Below are positions 1 through 10,194 of a stretch of DNA of 64,000 bases, piece by piece. This DNA comes from Enterobacter mori LMG 25706 (GTDB lineage Bacteria > Pseudomonadota > Gammaproteobacteria > Enterobacterales > Enterobacteriaceae): assembly GCF_000211415.1 (NCBI RefSeq), contig NZ_GL890778.1:138384-202383 (forward strand). The letters run 5' to 3'. Positions within the stretch are counted from its first letter, which is position 1, and each line of letters begins with the position of its first letter. Both the position numbers and the translations under genes were made by a program. Under the pieces are notes generated by a model, which did no database searches, was not told the DNA's origin, and saw nothing but the letters and a program-made list of their open reading frames with translations.

Positions 1-4
1 ATTT

Positions 5-511
5 TTAACGTACTACCGCTTGTCCGACAGTTTCATCTGCCTTCCACACGCGATACTTCACTTCCACGTTTTCAGGCGTATAGACCACGATCGGCAACTT
101 GCTGTTATAGCGCAGCAGGCTGTTATCACCCAGATACGCGGCGACAAATTTCTTCTCTTTTTTGCCGTCCGGGCACGCCATCATGGTGGAAACCGGCGAC
201 GTCACTTTGTCGAAGACATAGTAGTCGTAACCCCAGCCTTCCAGGGTTTTGCTTTCCAGCTGACCGCCCAGACGGTGCTGGTTGCAGTCCACTTCCAGCG
301 TCTTGCCAATTAACAGCTCGACTTTAAAGTTCGCTTCTTCCTGCTGCGCCGGTAACTGAATTACCTGACGTTTCATCCCTTTTTCCGCTTGCGGATACGG
401 TGCGATTTTTTCAAGCGGCTGTTCACTTTGCGTGTTACTGGCGAAAGCCCCGGTGCTGACACAGGCGGCGATAAGAGCGATAGCAAATTTAGGTGCGTTT
501 TTCACAGTCAT
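5..511 (-). CDS. eco: Ecotin, periplasmic serine protease inhibitor
   Basis: Ecotin is a dimeric periplasmic inhibitor of trypsin-fold serine proteases. The 168-residue product has a Sec signal peptide (residues 1-24, ending GAFA) and the family reactive loop [10 protein letters not shown]. In that loop Met110 is the expected P1 residue and Cys113 should pair with Cys76. Length and sequence match the E. coli protein closely. The stop codon lies only a few bases from the window edge, so the gene is complete. In K-12 its neighbour on the proL side is yojO and the nap operon; here it is the small gene at 714. The identification is secure. Confidence 0.97.
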   Translation of the reverse strand: MTVKNAPKFAIALIAACVSTGAFASNTQSEQPLEKIAPYPQAEKGMKRQVIQLPAQQEEANFKVELLIGKTLEVDCNQHRLGGQLESKTLEGWGYDYYVFDKVTSPVSTMMACPDGKKEKKFVAAYLGDNSLLRYNSKLPIVVYTPENVEVKYRVWKADETVGQAVVR

Positions 512-713
512 TCCTTTCAGTCAAAACGATCCTGCCGAGATTAACATAACCACCATGAATGATTGGAGTGATTTACTTATATTTTCATTGAGTGCAGTGT
601 AATAAACTGCATTTTTGCATTAAAAATGGTTTTTAATGCTGGTATGGAGTCGGTGGGGAGATCGTGTTATTTTAAGCCTCAGATAATGTTATTCATCTGT
701 AAAGGGAAGAGAG

Positions 714-974
714 ATGGTTCGCGCAAAACTGAAAACACCTGAAGGCCGTAAATTCCTGCTGGCGTTGCTGGTTGTGTTTATGATTGCTGCTGCATGCGTT
801 GGACGGGCAACCATTGTTGGCGTCATTGAACAGTACAACATTCCCCTCTCTGCATGGACGACCAGCATGTACGTTCTGCAATCGGCGATGATCTTTGTTT
901 ACAGCCTGGTGTTCACCGTTCTGCTTGCCATTCCGCTGGGCATTTTCTTCCTGGGCGGACGTGATAAGCACTGA
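714..974 (+). CDS. Small two-helix inner-membrane protein, unknown function
   Basis: This 86-residue protein starts at an ATG preceded by a good ribosome site (AAGGGAAGAGAG). A basic N-terminus (about residues 1-12) is followed by two hydrophobic segments, roughly residues 13-33 and 54-80, and a short basic tail, GGRDKH. That suggests a two-pass inner-membrane protein. It may belong to the enterobacterial DUF2534 family; this is recalled and unchecked. No function can be given. The gene stands alone between eco, which is divergent, and a strong terminator at 994. It therefore appears to be its own transcription unit. It has no counterpart at this position in K-12. Confidence 0.75.
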   Translation: MVRAKLKTPEGRKFLLALLVVFMIAAACVGRATIVGVIEQYNIPLSAWTTSMYVLQSAMIFVYSLVFTVLLAIPLGIFFLGGRDKH

Positions 975-993
975 TCGTTTATCGGCGAGAATC

Positions 994-1021
994 AAGCCAG
1001 CCTCCCGGGCTGGCTTTTTTT
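994..1021 (+). terminator. Rho-independent terminator after the small membrane gene
   Basis: A 9-bp stem, AAGCCAGCC with GGCTGGCTT and a short CCCGG-type loop, is followed by a T-run. It closes the transcription unit of the gene at 714 and insulates it from the MFS gene that follows. Confidence 0.9.
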
Positions 1022-1100
1022 ATGTCTGATGATATTTATTCGCATTTCCAGGATATTCTGTGTCGAACGAGATTGTTCTACAGAAAGCAGGAGATGCTCA

Positions 1101-2288
1101 ATGTTATCCCGGTTTGCAACGCTCAGCCGGATCCCGAAAGGAGTCTGGGTTGTAGGTGGAGTTAGCATGTTGATGGATATCTCCTCGGAGATCATTCACA
1201 GCCTGCTGCCGTTGTTTATGGTCACAACGCTCGGTGCCAGCGTGATTTTCATCGGTCTTATTGAAGGTTTGGCAGAAGCCACGGCGCTGTTTATTAAAGT
1301 CTTTTCCGGTGCAATCAGCGACTACCTCGGCAAGCGAAAAGGGCTGGCGGTGTTGGGCTACGGGCTGGGCGCGCTGAGCAAACCGCTGTTCGCCATCGCC
1401 TCGTCGTCCGGCATGATTCTGGGGGCACGACTCATCGACCGGGTGGGGAAGGGCATCCGCGGCGCACCGCGGGACGCGCTGGTCGCTGACGTGACGCCGC
1501 CCGAACTGCGCGGTGCGGCGTTCGGTCTGCGCCAGTCTATGGATACCATCGGTGCATTCCTTGGCCCCTTGCTGGCCGTCGGGTTAATGCTGCTGTGGAA
1601 CGACGATTTTCGCACCATATTCTGGATCGCTGTGATCCCCGGCGTGCTCGCCGTAGCGTTACTTTTCTTCGGACTTCGTGAACCGAAAACCCCTGTCGAA
1701 CATAAGCGAACCAATCCGATTAAAAAAGAGAACCTGAAGCGGCTGGGCAAAGGCTGCTGGTGGGTCATTGGACTGGGGGCCGTCTTCACTCTGGCTCGCT
1801 TTAGTGAAGCGTTTCTGGTGCTTCGCGCGCAGCAGTCGGGCGTCCCGCTGGCGTTGATCCCACTGGTGATGGTGGCTATGAACCTGCTCTATTTCCTTTC
1901 AGCCTATCCTTTTGGCAAGCTCTCAGACTCAATGAGCCACACCCGGCTGCTGCAGTGGGGGTTGGTGGTATTGATAGGTGCCGACGTTGTGCTGGCGCTG
2001 AGTTCCCACTGGGGCGGGATTCTTTTAGGCGTCGCGCTGTGGGGCTTGCACATGGGGATGACGCAGGGACTGTTGGCGGCAATGATTGCGAAAACTGCAC
2101 CAGCGGATTTACGCGGCACCGCCTACGGCATTTTCAGCATGGTCAGTGGCGTTGGCTTGCTTATTGCCAGCGTGGGGGCAGGAGTGATCTGGGAAGCGGC
2201 AGGCGCAGAATATACGTTTTATGCCGGGGCGGTGATTTGCCTGGCTACGCTGGTTTACTTGCGTAAAACGCCGGACGCGCTGCAATAA
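1101..2288 (+). CDS. MFS transporter, substrate unknown
   Basis: This 395-residue major facilitator protein has about 12 membrane segments. The loop motif between helices 2 and 3 (DYLGKRKG) and the later DRVGKGIRGAPRD segment are typical of an MFS subgroup often labelled as drug or sugar exporters. I chose the ATG at 1101 because a strong AGGAG lies 7 bases upstream. A longer in-frame start at 1029 lacks a ribosome site and would add a cysteine- and arginine-rich extension unlike an MFS N-terminus. It is monocistronic, between terminators at 994 and 2290. In K-12 this stretch holds the nap-ccm-narP genes. The substrate cannot be read from sequence. Confidence 0.85.
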   Translation: MLSRFATLSRIPKGVWVVGGVSMLMDISSEIIHSLLPLFMVTTLGASVIFIGLIEGLAEATALFIKVFSGAISDYLGKRKGLAVLGYGLGALSKPLFAIASSSGMILGARLIDRVGKGIRGAPRDALVADVTPPELRGAAFGLRQSMDTIGAFLGPLLAVGLMLLWNDDFRTIFWIAVIPGVLAVALLFFGLREPKTPVEHKRTNPIKKENLKRLGKGCWWVIGLGAVFTLARFSEAFLVLRAQQSGVPLALIPLVMVAMNLLYFLSAYPFGKLSDSMSHTRLLQWGLVVLIGADVVLALSSHWGGILLGVALWGLHMGMTQGLLAAMIAKTAPADLRGTAYGIFSMVSGVGLLIASVGAGVIWEAAGAEYTFYAGAVICLATLVYLRKTPDALQ

Positions 2289-2289
2289 A

Positions 2290-2315
2290 AAAACCAGCCG
2301 TAAAAGGCTGGTTTT
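2290..2315. terminator. Bidirectional terminator between the MFS gene and tRNA-Pro
   Basis: The stem AAAACCAGCC/GGCTGGTTTT has a 6-base loop, with A-tracts before and T-tracts after. It can serve the MFS gene on the plus strand and the tRNA on the minus strand. Confidence 0.9.
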
Positions 2316-2323
2316 AAAAGTTT

Positions 2324-2400
2324 TGGTCGGCACGAGAGGATTTGAACCTCCGACCCCCGACACCCCATGACGGTGCGCTACCAGGCTGCGCTACGTGCCG
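2324..2400 (-). tRNA. proL: tRNA-Pro (anticodon GGG)
   Basis: Read on the minus strand, the 77 bases fold as a complete tRNA. The acceptor stem CGGCACG pairs with CGTGCCG, followed by an encoded discriminator A and CCA. The T-arm loop is TTCAAAT, and the anticodon loop ATGGGGT places GGG at positions 34-36. It matches E. coli proL essentially base for base and sits next to yejM as in K-12. tRNA 3' ends are common integration sites, but I found no direct repeat or integrase here. Confidence 0.97.
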
Positions 2401-2473
2401 ACGCATGAAAAGAATACTACTCGATTCCTTTTTGAATGCAAGGGGAAGAACGCGCTAACTGGTTTATTATTAA

Positions 2474-4231
2474 TCAGTTAGCGATAAACCGTTTCTCGTC
2501 CGTCAGGACCTGCAACAGCAGGCTGAGCTGTGGTTTTTGGTCCTTCAGCTTCTCGCCCTTAAGGTTATAGGTCTGATAACTCCCGTTACTGTTCAGTACC
2601 AGCGTCAGCTCTGGCGTCGTGACCGCCAGCGTATTGCCACCTGCGGCAGTCACCCAGTTGTGACGACGAGTGGCGCTAAAGAGATCTTGCCCCTGAGAGT
2701 ACTCGTTAGCCGGCGTGCTGACGTGCAACAAGCGCTGCATCAATGTGGTCATCACATCTTTATGATCGGTAAGCATATTGATGCGCTGCGCAGGGGTACC
2801 CGGCCAGTGAACGATCAGTGGCACATGCAGGTTCGGACGTGACCAGGCCATGCTCTCCATATCGTCGCCCAGTGGCACGCCATGGCCCGCAGTGATAATC
2901 ACTACCGTATTGTCCAGCTTGCCCGAGTCGTTCAGGGCGGTCAGCACGCGCGCAATTTGTGCATCAACATCACCTGCCGCACGAGTGTAACGACGGGTGA
3001 AGCCTTTCTGGTTGCTGTCATCCGTAGTGCCGTTAAACGCAACCCAGGAGAACCAGCGGTTATCTTCCTGAGCGTAGCGCTGCAGCCAGTTAATCCACTG
3101 GTTTGCCGTCTGGGTGTCAGACTGGCTCTGCGCGGCAGGCAGAGAGAAATCAGAGAGCAGAGCCTGACGGTACAGCGAACTGTTGAAGCCATCGGACGCG
3201 AACAGCCCCAGCTGATAACCTTGCTGGTTAAGCCCGGTGATCAATGCTGCTGGCGTGCGTGAAGACAGTACACCATCCATGTAGCTCGGCGATATCCCAT
3301 AGAACAGGCCGAAAATACCCGCGTCGGTTGAGTTGCCCGAGCTCATATGCTGCGTAAAGGTGATGTTCTTATCCGCGAACGCCGCCAGTGCGGGCATCTG
3401 CTTCTCGTAGCGCGAATAGTTCAGACCATCAACGGTGATCAGCAGAACGTTTTGCCCGCGGCCCATGTCGCGATAGCGCAAATCGCTCAGCGGATACTGC
3501 ACGCTGACCGCTTCCGGATTACCTTGCTCGACCAGGCGGCGCTGATACTCCTGCGCATCCAGCAGACCGTGTTTCTCAAGGAAACGACGTGCCGTCATCG
3601 GATACGAGAGCGGCAGGTTGGCGCGCTGCATGGTGATAGGACGATAGAAGTTCGCATCCGCCCAGATATACATGAGGTGCGAACTGATGAATGAGATGAA
3701 AAAGAGCGCGGCAACGGGCTTCGCGTAATGGCGCCGCCGGGTGAGGCTTCGCAGCTTCTGCCAGCTCCAGGTGGCGAACAGCATCTCAATCAGAAGAATA
3801 ATGGGCACGCTGATAAACATCAGCTGCCAGTCACGTGCGGTCTCGTTCTGATCGGGGTTAATGACCAGCTCCCAGACAATAGGGTTGAGATGCAGGTGGA
3901 AACGGGTAAAGACTTCGCTGTCGATCAGCAAAAGCGTCATGCCCGCGGTCGCAAGGATGGCGGACAAGAACCGCATCAGACGCTGCGACATGACGATAAA
4001 CGTCAGAGGGAACAGGATGAGCAGATAGGTGGCGAAGACCAGAAAGCTAAAGTGACCGACCAGGCTTATCCAGGAGTAAACACGTCCGATAAGCGTGGTG
4101 GGCCAGTCCGCCACAAACAGATAACGGCAGCCGAGAACCATCGCCAACAGAATGTTGAACAGGGCAAACCAGTGCCCCCAGCTGACCATCTGGGAGACTT
4201 TTTCACGGTAGCGCTGACGATTCGTCACCAT
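2474..4231 (-). CDS. yejM: Inner-membrane LPS-sensing regulator of LpxC turnover
   Basis: YejM (PbgA/LapC) senses periplasmic LPS and restrains LapB/FtsH-dependent degradation of LpxC, so it sets the rate of LPS synthesis. The 585-residue product has an N-terminal domain of about five membrane helices (about residues 15-190). A basic linker (KLRSLTRRRHY) follows, and then a periplasmic sulfatase-like domain (from about 240; VLLITVDGLNYSRYEKQ). The family lacks usual sulfatase catalysis. I start it at MVTNRQRY, matching the E. coli start; an upstream in-frame ATG would add 34 unrelated residues. It follows yejL with a 19-base gap, as in K-12, and the two are probably cotranscribed. Confidence 0.96.
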   Translation of the reverse strand: MVTNRQRYREKVSQMVSWGHWFALFNILLAMVLGCRYLFVADWPTTLIGRVYSWISLVGHFSFLVFATYLLILFPLTFIVMSQRLMRFLSAILATAGMTLLLIDSEVFTRFHLHLNPIVWELVINPDQNETARDWQLMFISVPIILLIEMLFATWSWQKLRSLTRRRHYAKPVAALFFISFISSHLMYIWADANFYRPITMQRANLPLSYPMTARRFLEKHGLLDAQEYQRRLVEQGNPEAVSVQYPLSDLRYRDMGRGQNVLLITVDGLNYSRYEKQMPALAAFADKNITFTQHMSSGNSTDAGIFGLFYGISPSYMDGVLSSRTPAALITGLNQQGYQLGLFASDGFNSSLYRQALLSDFSLPAAQSQSDTQTANQWINWLQRYAQEDNRWFSWVAFNGTTDDSNQKGFTRRYTRAAGDVDAQIARVLTALNDSGKLDNTVVIITAGHGVPLGDDMESMAWSRPNLHVPLIVHWPGTPAQRINMLTDHKDVMTTLMQRLLHVSTPANEYSQGQDLFSATRRHNWVTAAGGNTLAVTTPELTLVLNSNGSYQTYNLKGEKLKDQKPQLSLLLQVLTDEKRFIAN

Positions 4232-4250
4232 AAACTGTTGTTCGTTTCCC

Positions 4251-4478
4251 TTAGTGTGCCTGGTCGTCGCTAACCGAGGACTGCAGTGCCTGGGCGAAAG
4301 ATTTGGCGATCGCCTGACGTTGAGCCGGAGCAACGCTGGTGTTGATAAGGTTGGTAACCATATTTCCCAAAACCATCAGGGAGAGATCGGTTGGCGTTTT
4401 ATGTTTTTCCAGTACGTTGACCAGCTCACTGAGCAGTTGTTCAACGTGTTCGTCACTGTAGCGGGAATGTTGTGGCAT
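4251..4478 (-). CDS. yejL: Small conserved cytoplasmic protein (UPF0352)
   Basis: YejL is a 75-residue, mostly helical protein of the UPF0352/DUF1414 family with no established function. It begins [16 protein letters not shown], as in E. coli, and has no signal or membrane segment. It is the first gene of the yejL-yejM unit and is divergent from yejK. The 134-base gap between them holds both promoters. Confidence 0.93.
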   Translation of the reverse strand: MPQHSRYSDEHVEQLLSELVNVLEKHKTPTDLSLMVLGNMVTNLINTSVAPAQRQAIAKSFAQALQSSVSDDQAH

Positions 4479-4612
4479 AAATCAAAATCAGTTTGTTGAG
4501 AGAAGGGCGACATATTACCGTAGCAACAGCTTTTTTTCCCCTTTTTTATCTTCTGTTGCACACATGCGCTGGTGGTGGTTGAATACCGCCCGGTCTAAAA
4601 GGAGAGTTTATC

Positions 4613-5620
4613 ATGAGTCTGGAAATCAACCAGATTGCCTTGCACCAGCTTATCAAGCGTGATGAGCAAACCCTTGAAGTGGTGCTGCGCGATTCGTTAC
4701 TTGAACCCACGGCGACCGTTGTGGAAATGATGGCAGAGTTGCACCGCGTCTACAGTGCTAAAAATAAAGCCTATGGTTTGTTCAGCGAAGAGAGCGAACT
4801 GGCGGATAGCCTGCGTCTTCAGCGTCAGGGCGAAGAAGATTTCCTGGCATTCAGCCGTGCCGCAACCGGGCGTCTGCGTGACGAGCTGGCAAAATATCCG
4901 TTCGCCGATGGCGGTATCGTCCTGTTCTGCCATTACCGTTACCTGGCGGTGGAATACCTGCTGGTGACCGTGCCGAACAACTTAAGCACCATGCGCGTGA
5001 ATGAGCAGCTGGACATCAGCTCGACGCACTATCTGGATATCAACCATGCGGATATCGTGGCGCGTATTGATTTGACCGAGTGGGAAACCAATCCGGAATC
5101 GACCCGCTATCTGACTTTCCTGAAAGGGCGCGTGGGGCGCAAAGTCGCTGATTTCTTTATGGACTTCCTCGGTGCCAGCGAAGGTCTGAATGCCAAAGCG
5201 CAGAACAAAGGTCTGCTGCAGGCGGTTGATGATTTTACGGCGGAAGCGCAGCTCGATAAATCCGAGCGTCAGACCGTGCGTCAGCAGGTTTACAGCTACT
5301 GCAACGAGCAGCTGCAGGCAGGCGAAGAGATTGAGCTGGAATCACTGTCAAAAGAGCTGGCAGGTGTGAGTGAAGTCAGCTTCCAGGAATTTACGGCTGA
5401 AAAAGGCTATGAACTGGAAGAGAGCTTCCCGGCGGACCGCAGTACGCTGCGTCAGCTCACCAAATTTGCCGGTAGCGGCGGTGGATTAACCATCAACTTT
5501 GACGCCATGCTGTTGGGGGAACGCATCTTCTGGGATCCGGCCACCGACACGCTGACCATCAAAGGCACGCCGCCGAACCTGCGCGATCAGCTGCAGCGCC
5601 GCACCTCTGGCGGTAAATAG
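4613..5620 (+). CDS. yejK: Nucleoid-associated protein
   Basis: YejK (NdpA) is a nucleoid-associated protein of the 37-kDa family. This copy has 335 residues, the family length, with the N-terminus [19 protein letters not shown] and the C-terminal region [20 protein letters not shown]. An AAAAGGAGAG ribosome site lies upstream of the ATG. The protein is acidic and soluble. It is monocistronic and ends at a strong bidirectional terminator shared with rplY. The molecular role of the family is not well defined. Confidence 0.95.
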   Translation: MSLEINQIALHQLIKRDEQTLEVVLRDSLLEPTATVVEMMAELHRVYSAKNKAYGLFSEESELADSLRLQRQGEEDFLAFSRAATGRLRDELAKYPFADGGIVLFCHYRYLAVEYLLVTVPNNLSTMRVNEQLDISSTHYLDINHADIVARIDLTEWETNPESTRYLTFLKGRVGRKVADFFMDFLGASEGLNAKAQNKGLLQAVDDFTAEAQLDKSERQTVRQQVYSYCNEQLQAGEEIELESLSKELAGVSEVSFQEFTAEKGYELEESFPADRSTLRQLTKFAGSGGGLTINFDAMLLGERIFWDPATDTLTIKGTPPNLRDQLQRRTSGGK

Positions 5621-5628
5621 CAGCCATA

Positions 5629-5655
5629 AAAAAACCCCGCAGAAGCGGGGTTTTT
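5629..5655. terminator. Bidirectional terminator between yejK and rplY
   Basis: The stem CCCCGC/GCGGGG has an AGAA loop, with flanking A7 and T5 tracts. It works for both convergent genes. Confidence 0.93.
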
Positions 5656-5672
5656 ATTCGACGAGTTTGCGA

Positions 5673-5957
5673 TTACGCGCGAACGAAGTCGATGTGAGAC
5701 AGTTTTGGCTTGAACGGGTGACGCTGTACAGCCTGAACTTTCACTTTTTCTTCTTTACCGCCAACAACGATGGTCAGAACTTCGCTGTAGAATTCAGCTT
5801 TGGTCTGCAGGTTCCATACTTTGTCGTGGTCCAGTTCGATTGCAACTGGAGCAGCTTCGCCACCGTAAACGATAGCTGGGAACTTGTTGGCGTTACGCAG
5901 GCGGCGGCTCGCACCCTTACCCTGCACGTTACGTACTTCTGCTTCGATAGTGAACAT
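5673..5957 (-). CDS. rplY: 50S ribosomal protein L25
   Basis: L25 binds 5S rRNA in the large subunit. The 94-residue protein is the short gammaproteobacterial form without the C-terminal CTC extension. It starts [19 protein letters not shown] and ends in the conserved [15 protein letters not shown]. About 125 bases of leader separate it from radD. In E. coli, L25 is reported to repress its own translation, so this leader may have the same role. That is inferred from the family and not read from a motif here. Confidence 0.98.
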   Translation of the reverse strand: MFTIEAEVRNVQGKGASRRLRNANKFPAIVYGGEAAPVAIELDHDKVWNLQTKAEFYSEVLTIVVGGKEEKVKVQAVQRHPFKPKLSHIDFVRA

Positions 5958-6082
5958 TGATTTCTCTCTGTATTTAAAACCCTACTACAGGCGACCCAGC
6001 AGCAGGTGAGTGTTCTGCCTCACGGATGTGAAGCGGGCGGCATTTTATACTCAAATGCCCCTCACATCAACGAAAAGTCCCG

Positions 6083-7843
6083 TTAACCGCGCAATTCATT
6101 TGCCCGGCGGAAGCGTCCTTCGTAGTCGAAGACCTTCTCACGCACCTGCCAGAACTGGCCTTTTCGGCGGGCGACAACAAAATCCGGGTGGCGCAGCAGC
6201 GCCTGCTGATGAACGATATCGGCAACGGTTATCCAGCGTAACGGCACCCCCGGCGTACGGGTGTGGGGGCGGATAAAGAGCTGCTCAAAAGCCGTTCGCT
6301 GCGCCGGTGTGTGCACCCGAAAACGCTCGCTGACGTCTGCGCCATCCTCATCGTAGTAGGTGATTTTCAGCCATTCGCCTTTTTCATCCGCACCAGGCTG
6401 CAGCGCCATGCCGGAACAACGCAGCACCAGGGCATCTTTCAGCTTCAGCGCAGCCTTAAGCATGTCATCAGGGTCGACCAGGATCGTGTCACACTCCCGG
6501 CAGCGACGGGCGGCAATATCGTTTTCGGCATTGCACTGCGGACAGTTTTTAAAGCGGAAACGAAAATCGCACTGCTCGCGATGGCCTTCATCGTCTTCAA
6601 ACCAGCCCTGACAGCGGCGGCCAAAGTGTTCGATCAGCGTACCGTCAGCGGTCGTTTTCCCCCAAAAGGTATTGGCAAACCCGCAGGCGGGACAAAACAC
6701 CTGGACCGGCACGTTGTCACTTTTGCCTTTCGGTGTGCCGACCTCCGGGGAGTACAGATCGTGCGGATTCCCGGCGTAATCCAGAATCAGGCAGTCGGTT
6801 TTGCCCGGCGAGAGGCGCAGGCCGCGGCCCACAATCTGCTGATACAGACTCACCGATTCGGTCGGGCGTAAAATAGCAATCAGGTCAACGTGCGGCGCAT
6901 CAAACCCGGTGGTTAACACCGACACGTTGACCAGATAGCGAAACCGCTGCGCTTTGAAGGCCTCGATCAGGCTGTCGCGCTCCGGACCGGGCGTTTCGCC
7001 AGTGATCAACGCCGCGTCGTCAGCGGGCAGCAACCCGGTAATTTCTCGGGCATGCTCAACGGTGGCCGCAAAGATCATCACCCCTTTGCGCGTCTGCGCA
7101 AACTCTTCAATCTGGCTGATGATGTGCGGGGTAATGCGCTTTTGTTTTTTCAGCTCCTGATTAAGATCGGCCTCGCTGAATAACCCGTTGCTTTGCGCCT
7201 GCAGGCGGCTGAAGTCGTACTGCACCACTGGCATATCCAGCCGCTCCGGCGGCGTCAGATAGCCATGTTTAATCATGTAGCGCAGCGGAAGCTCATAAAT
7301 GCAGTCGCTGAACAGGGCTTTTGCATCCCCGCGCACCATGCCGTGATAATGGAAGTGATAAATCCAGCCTTTCCCCAGACGAAACGGCGTGGCCGTCAGG
7401 CCGAGAAGGCGAATGTGAGGGTTCACTTCCTTCAGATGCGTCAGGATTTGCTGATACTGGCTGTCGTCGTCATCGCTGATGCGGTGGCACTCGTCGATAA
7501 TCAACAGTGAAAACTCGCTGCGAAACAGGTCCAGGTTACGGGCGACTGACTGCACGCTGCCAAACACCACTTTGCCGTGACTCTCTTTGCGCTTCAGCCC
7601 GGCGGCGAAAATATCGGCCTCAAGTCCAAGCGCACAATATTTGGCATGGTTTTGCGCTACCAGCTCTTTAACGTGCGCCAGCACCAGCACGCGCCCGCGT
7701 GCCAGACGCGCCAGCTCGGCGATGACAAGGCTTTTGCCTGCACCTGTCGGGAGCACGATGGCTGCCGGTTCCCGATGTTTACGGAACCAGGCGAGGGTGG
7801 CGTCGACGGCTTCTTGCTGATAGGGGCGAAGTGTAAAAGTCAT
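6083..7843 (-). CDS. radD: DEAD/DEAH-type ATPase RadD, DNA repair
   Basis: RadD (YejH) is a superfamily 2 helicase-like ATPase involved in double-strand break repair that stimulates RecA-mediated strand exchange. Visible motifs are Walker A LPTGAGKS (residues 31-38), Walker B IIDECH (115-120), GLTATPFR (motif III region) and [13 protein letters not shown] (motif VI). Cysteine pairs CPAC, CPQC and CREC in the C-terminal third form a zinc-binding region. At 586 residues it has the E. coli length. It is divergent from rsuA, and the 151-base gap holds both promoters. Confidence 0.96.
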   Translation of the reverse strand: MTFTLRPYQQEAVDATLAWFRKHREPAAIVLPTGAGKSLVIAELARLARGRVLVLAHVKELVAQNHAKYCALGLEADIFAAGLKRKESHGKVVFGSVQSVARNLDLFRSEFSLLIIDECHRISDDDDSQYQQILTHLKEVNPHIRLLGLTATPFRLGKGWIYHFHYHGMVRGDAKALFSDCIYELPLRYMIKHGYLTPPERLDMPVVQYDFSRLQAQSNGLFSEADLNQELKKQKRITPHIISQIEEFAQTRKGVMIFAATVEHAREITGLLPADDAALITGETPGPERDSLIEAFKAQRFRYLVNVSVLTTGFDAPHVDLIAILRPTESVSLYQQIVGRGLRLSPGKTDCLILDYAGNPHDLYSPEVGTPKGKSDNVPVQVFCPACGFANTFWGKTTADGTLIEHFGRRCQGWFEDDEGHREQCDFRFRFKNCPQCNAENDIAARRCRECDTILVDPDDMLKAALKLKDALVLRCSGMALQPGADEKGEWLKITYYDEDGADVSERFRVHTPAQRTAFEQLFIRPHTRTPGVPLRWITVADIVHQQALLRHPDFVVARRKGQFWQVREKVFDYEGRFRRANELRG

Positions 7844-7994
7844 GGTGTCTCAGTTTCGTTATTCCGCACATAGTATGCCACGAAACTTTTTCCCTTGAGT
7901 GGCGCAGCCAGACCATTATACTGAACCGTTCTTGACTGCTTCTTTTTCGGGCGCGTTGTCCGACTTCCAGCACCATTAAGGCTAAAAAGATTTC

Positions 7995-8702
7995 ATGCGA
8001 CTTGATAAGTTTATCGCTCAGCAACTCGGCGTAAGCCGCGCTATTGCCGGGCGCGAGATTCGCGCCAGCCGCGTTACCGTGGATGGCGATATTGTGAAAG
8101 ACACCGCTTTCAAACTCCAGCCTGAACATCAGGTGGAGTATGACGGCAATCCGCTGACCCAGCAGCACGGTCCGCGCTATTTCATGCTCAATAAACCGGA
8201 AGGCTACGTCTGTTCAACGGACGATCCGGATCACCCGACGGTGCTCTATTTCCTCGATGAGCCAGTGGCGCACAAGCTGCATGCCGCGGGTCGTCTGGAT
8301 ATCGATACTACCGGTCTGGTGCTGATGACCGATGACGGTCAGTGGTCTCACCGCATCACCTCTCCGCGCCATCACTGCGAGAAAACCTATCTGGTCACGC
8401 TGGAGTCGCCGGTAGCGGATGACACGGCAGAGCAATTCACCAAAGGCGTTCAGCTGCATAATGAAAAAGATCTGACCAAACCGGCGGTGCTTGAAGTTAT
8501 CACCCCGACGGAAGTGCGTCTGACCATCAGCGAAGGTCGCTATCACCAGGTGAAACGGATGTTCGCCGCAGTGGGCAACCACGTTGTGGGCCTGCATCGT
8601 GAACGTATTGGTGCGATTGAGCTTGACCCGGAACTCGAGCCGGGCGAATACCGCACGTTAACGGAAGAAGAGATCGCCAGCGTCGGTCTGCCTTCACGCT
8701 AA
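7995..8702 (+). CDS. rsuA: 16S rRNA pseudouridine-516 synthase
   Basis: RsuA makes pseudouridine 516 in the small-subunit rRNA. An N-terminal S4 RNA-binding domain (residues 1-60) precedes the catalytic domain. The motif GRLDIDTTG carries the catalytic Asp102 at the E. coli position. The product is 235 residues, four longer than E. coli at the C-terminus. bcr follows after 16 bases, so the two are probably cotranscribed. Confidence 0.97.
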   Translation: MRLDKFIAQQLGVSRAIAGREIRASRVTVDGDIVKDTAFKLQPEHQVEYDGNPLTQQHGPRYFMLNKPEGYVCSTDDPDHPTVLYFLDEPVAHKLHAAGRLDIDTTGLVLMTDDGQWSHRITSPRHHCEKTYLVTLESPVADDTAEQFTKGVQLHNEKDLTKPAVLEVITPTEVRLTISEGRYHQVKRMFAAVGNHVVGLHRERIGAIELDPELEPGEYRTLTEEEIASVGLPSR

Positions 8703-8718
8703 ATTTCAGGAGAACTCT

Positions 8719-9915
8719 GTGACCACCAGGCCACACTCGTCTTTCAAAATCGTTTTCATCCTTGGCCTGCTGGCGATGCTGATGCCGCTCTCCATCGATA
8801 TGTATCTGCCCGCGTTGCCGGTGATTTCCGCGCAGTTTGGCGTACCGGCGGGCAGCGCGCAGATGACGCTCAGTACCTATATTCTCGGTTTTGCTATCGG
8901 TCAGCTTCTGTATGGGCCGATGGCGGATAGCCTTGGGCGCAAGCCTGTTATCCTGGGCGGAACGCTGGTCTTTGCGGGCGCAGCCGTCGCCTGTGCGCTG
9001 GCGCAGAGTATCGATCAGCTGATTATCATGCGCTTTTTCCACGGTCTGGCCGCCGCCGCCGCGAGCGTGGTGATCAACGCCCTGATGCGCGATGTCTACC
9101 CGAAAGAAGAGTTCTCCCGCATGATGTCGTTCGTCATGCTGGTCACCACCATTGCGCCGCTGGTGGCCCCGATGGTCGGTGGTGCCGTGCTGGTATGGTT
9201 CAGCTGGCACGCCATTTTCTGGATCCTGGCGGTTGCCGCGCTGCTGGCCTCGGCGATGATTTTCTTCTTTATTGATGAAACGCTTCCCGTCGAGCGTCGG
9301 CAGAAGTTCCACATTCGTACCACAATGGGGAATTTTGCCTCGCTGTTTCGCCATAAGCGCGTGCTGAGCTACATGCTGGCGAGCGGATTCAGCTTCGCCG
9401 GGCTGTTCTCCTTCCTGAGCGCCGGGCCGTTTGTTTATATCGAACTGAACCACGTTTCGCCGCAACACTTTGGCTATTACTTTGCGCTGAACATCGTGTT
9501 CCTGTTTGTTATGACCATCATCAACAGCCGCTTTGTACGGCGGGTAGGGGCGATCAATATGTTCCGCGCCGGGCTGTGGATCCAGTTCGTAATGGCTATC
9601 TGGATGGTGGTGAGCGCGTTTCTGGGGATTGGCTTCTGGGCGCTGGTGGTGGGCGTGGCGGCGTTTGTCGGCTGCGTGTCGATGATCTCTTCCAACGCGA
9701 TGGCGGTCATCCTTGACGAATTCCCGCATATGGCAGGCACGGCGTCGTCACTGGCGGGGACGTTCCGCTTTGGGATTGGCGCTGTCGTTGGGGCGCTGCT
9801 CTCGATGGCCACGTTTAACACTGCATGGCCGATGCTGTGGGCAATCGCTTTCTGCGCAACCAGCTCCATTCTCTTCTATCTTTATGCCAGTCGGCCGCGT
9901 AAAGCCGCTCGCTAA
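8719..9915 (+). CDS. bcr: Bicyclomycin/sulfonamide MFS efflux pump
   Basis: Bcr is a 12-helix drug:H+ antiporter of the DHA1 family that gives resistance to bicyclomycin and exports L-cysteine when overexpressed in E. coli. The 398-residue protein carries the DHA1 motif A region [14 protein letters not shown] and an early DMYLPALP signature. The start is a GTG, chosen because AGGAGA lies 5 bases upstream and the reading gives [16 protein letters not shown]. It follows rsuA directly and ends at a terminator at 9925. The assignment rests on synteny and length as well as sequence. Confidence 0.94.
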   Translation: MTTRPHSSFKIVFILGLLAMLMPLSIDMYLPALPVISAQFGVPAGSAQMTLSTYILGFAIGQLLYGPMADSLGRKPVILGGTLVFAGAAVACALAQSIDQLIIMRFFHGLAAAAASVVINALMRDVYPKEEFSRMMSFVMLVTTIAPLVAPMVGGAVLVWFSWHAIFWILAVAALLASAMIFFFIDETLPVERRQKFHIRTTMGNFASLFRHKRVLSYMLASGFSFAGLFSFLSAGPFVYIELNHVSPQHFGYYFALNIVFLFVMTIINSRFVRRVGAINMFRAGLWIQFVMAIWMVVSAFLGIGFWALVVGVAAFVGCVSMISSNAMAVILDEFPHMAGTASSLAGTFRFGIGAVVGALLSMATFNTAWPMLWAIAFCATSSILFYLYASRPRKAAR

Positions 9916-9924
9916 AGCACACTG

Positions 9925-9946
9925 AAGGCCCGATTCGGGCCTTTTT
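9925..9946 (+). terminator. Rho-independent terminator after bcr
   Basis: The stem AAGGCCCG/CGGGCCTT with an ATT loop is followed by five T residues, 10 bases past the bcr stop. Confidence 0.9.
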
Positions 9947-10194
9947 GTTGATGCATGTCAACCAAAGCGCTGTTCGTTTACCCTGTGTTTGTTTCTTTTA
10001 TGTAAAATCTATTTATGTAAAAAGTCACATCATTGTATTTAAAAAGGTTGAGTTAGATCGCAGAAACGGGTACATATAGCGCCCACGCGAGCCTGCAATG
10101 CCTATAAAAACCGCTAAATAGTGCAGGTTTGCAATCATGTGATACTATAAATGTAAATAAATTGTGAAGTAATTTTTGCTTCCGGGGAACGAAC

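Noticed and set aside
2324..2400. tRNA-Pro as an attachment site of an integrated element
   Set aside because: No second copy of the tRNA 3' end, no integrase and no phage genes are present nearby.
8527..9729. A 400-codon open frame on the minus strand opposite rsuA and bcr
   Set aside because: It is rich in His, Arg and Gln, has no domain, and lies wholly antisense to two well-supported genes; high-GC third positions create such frames.
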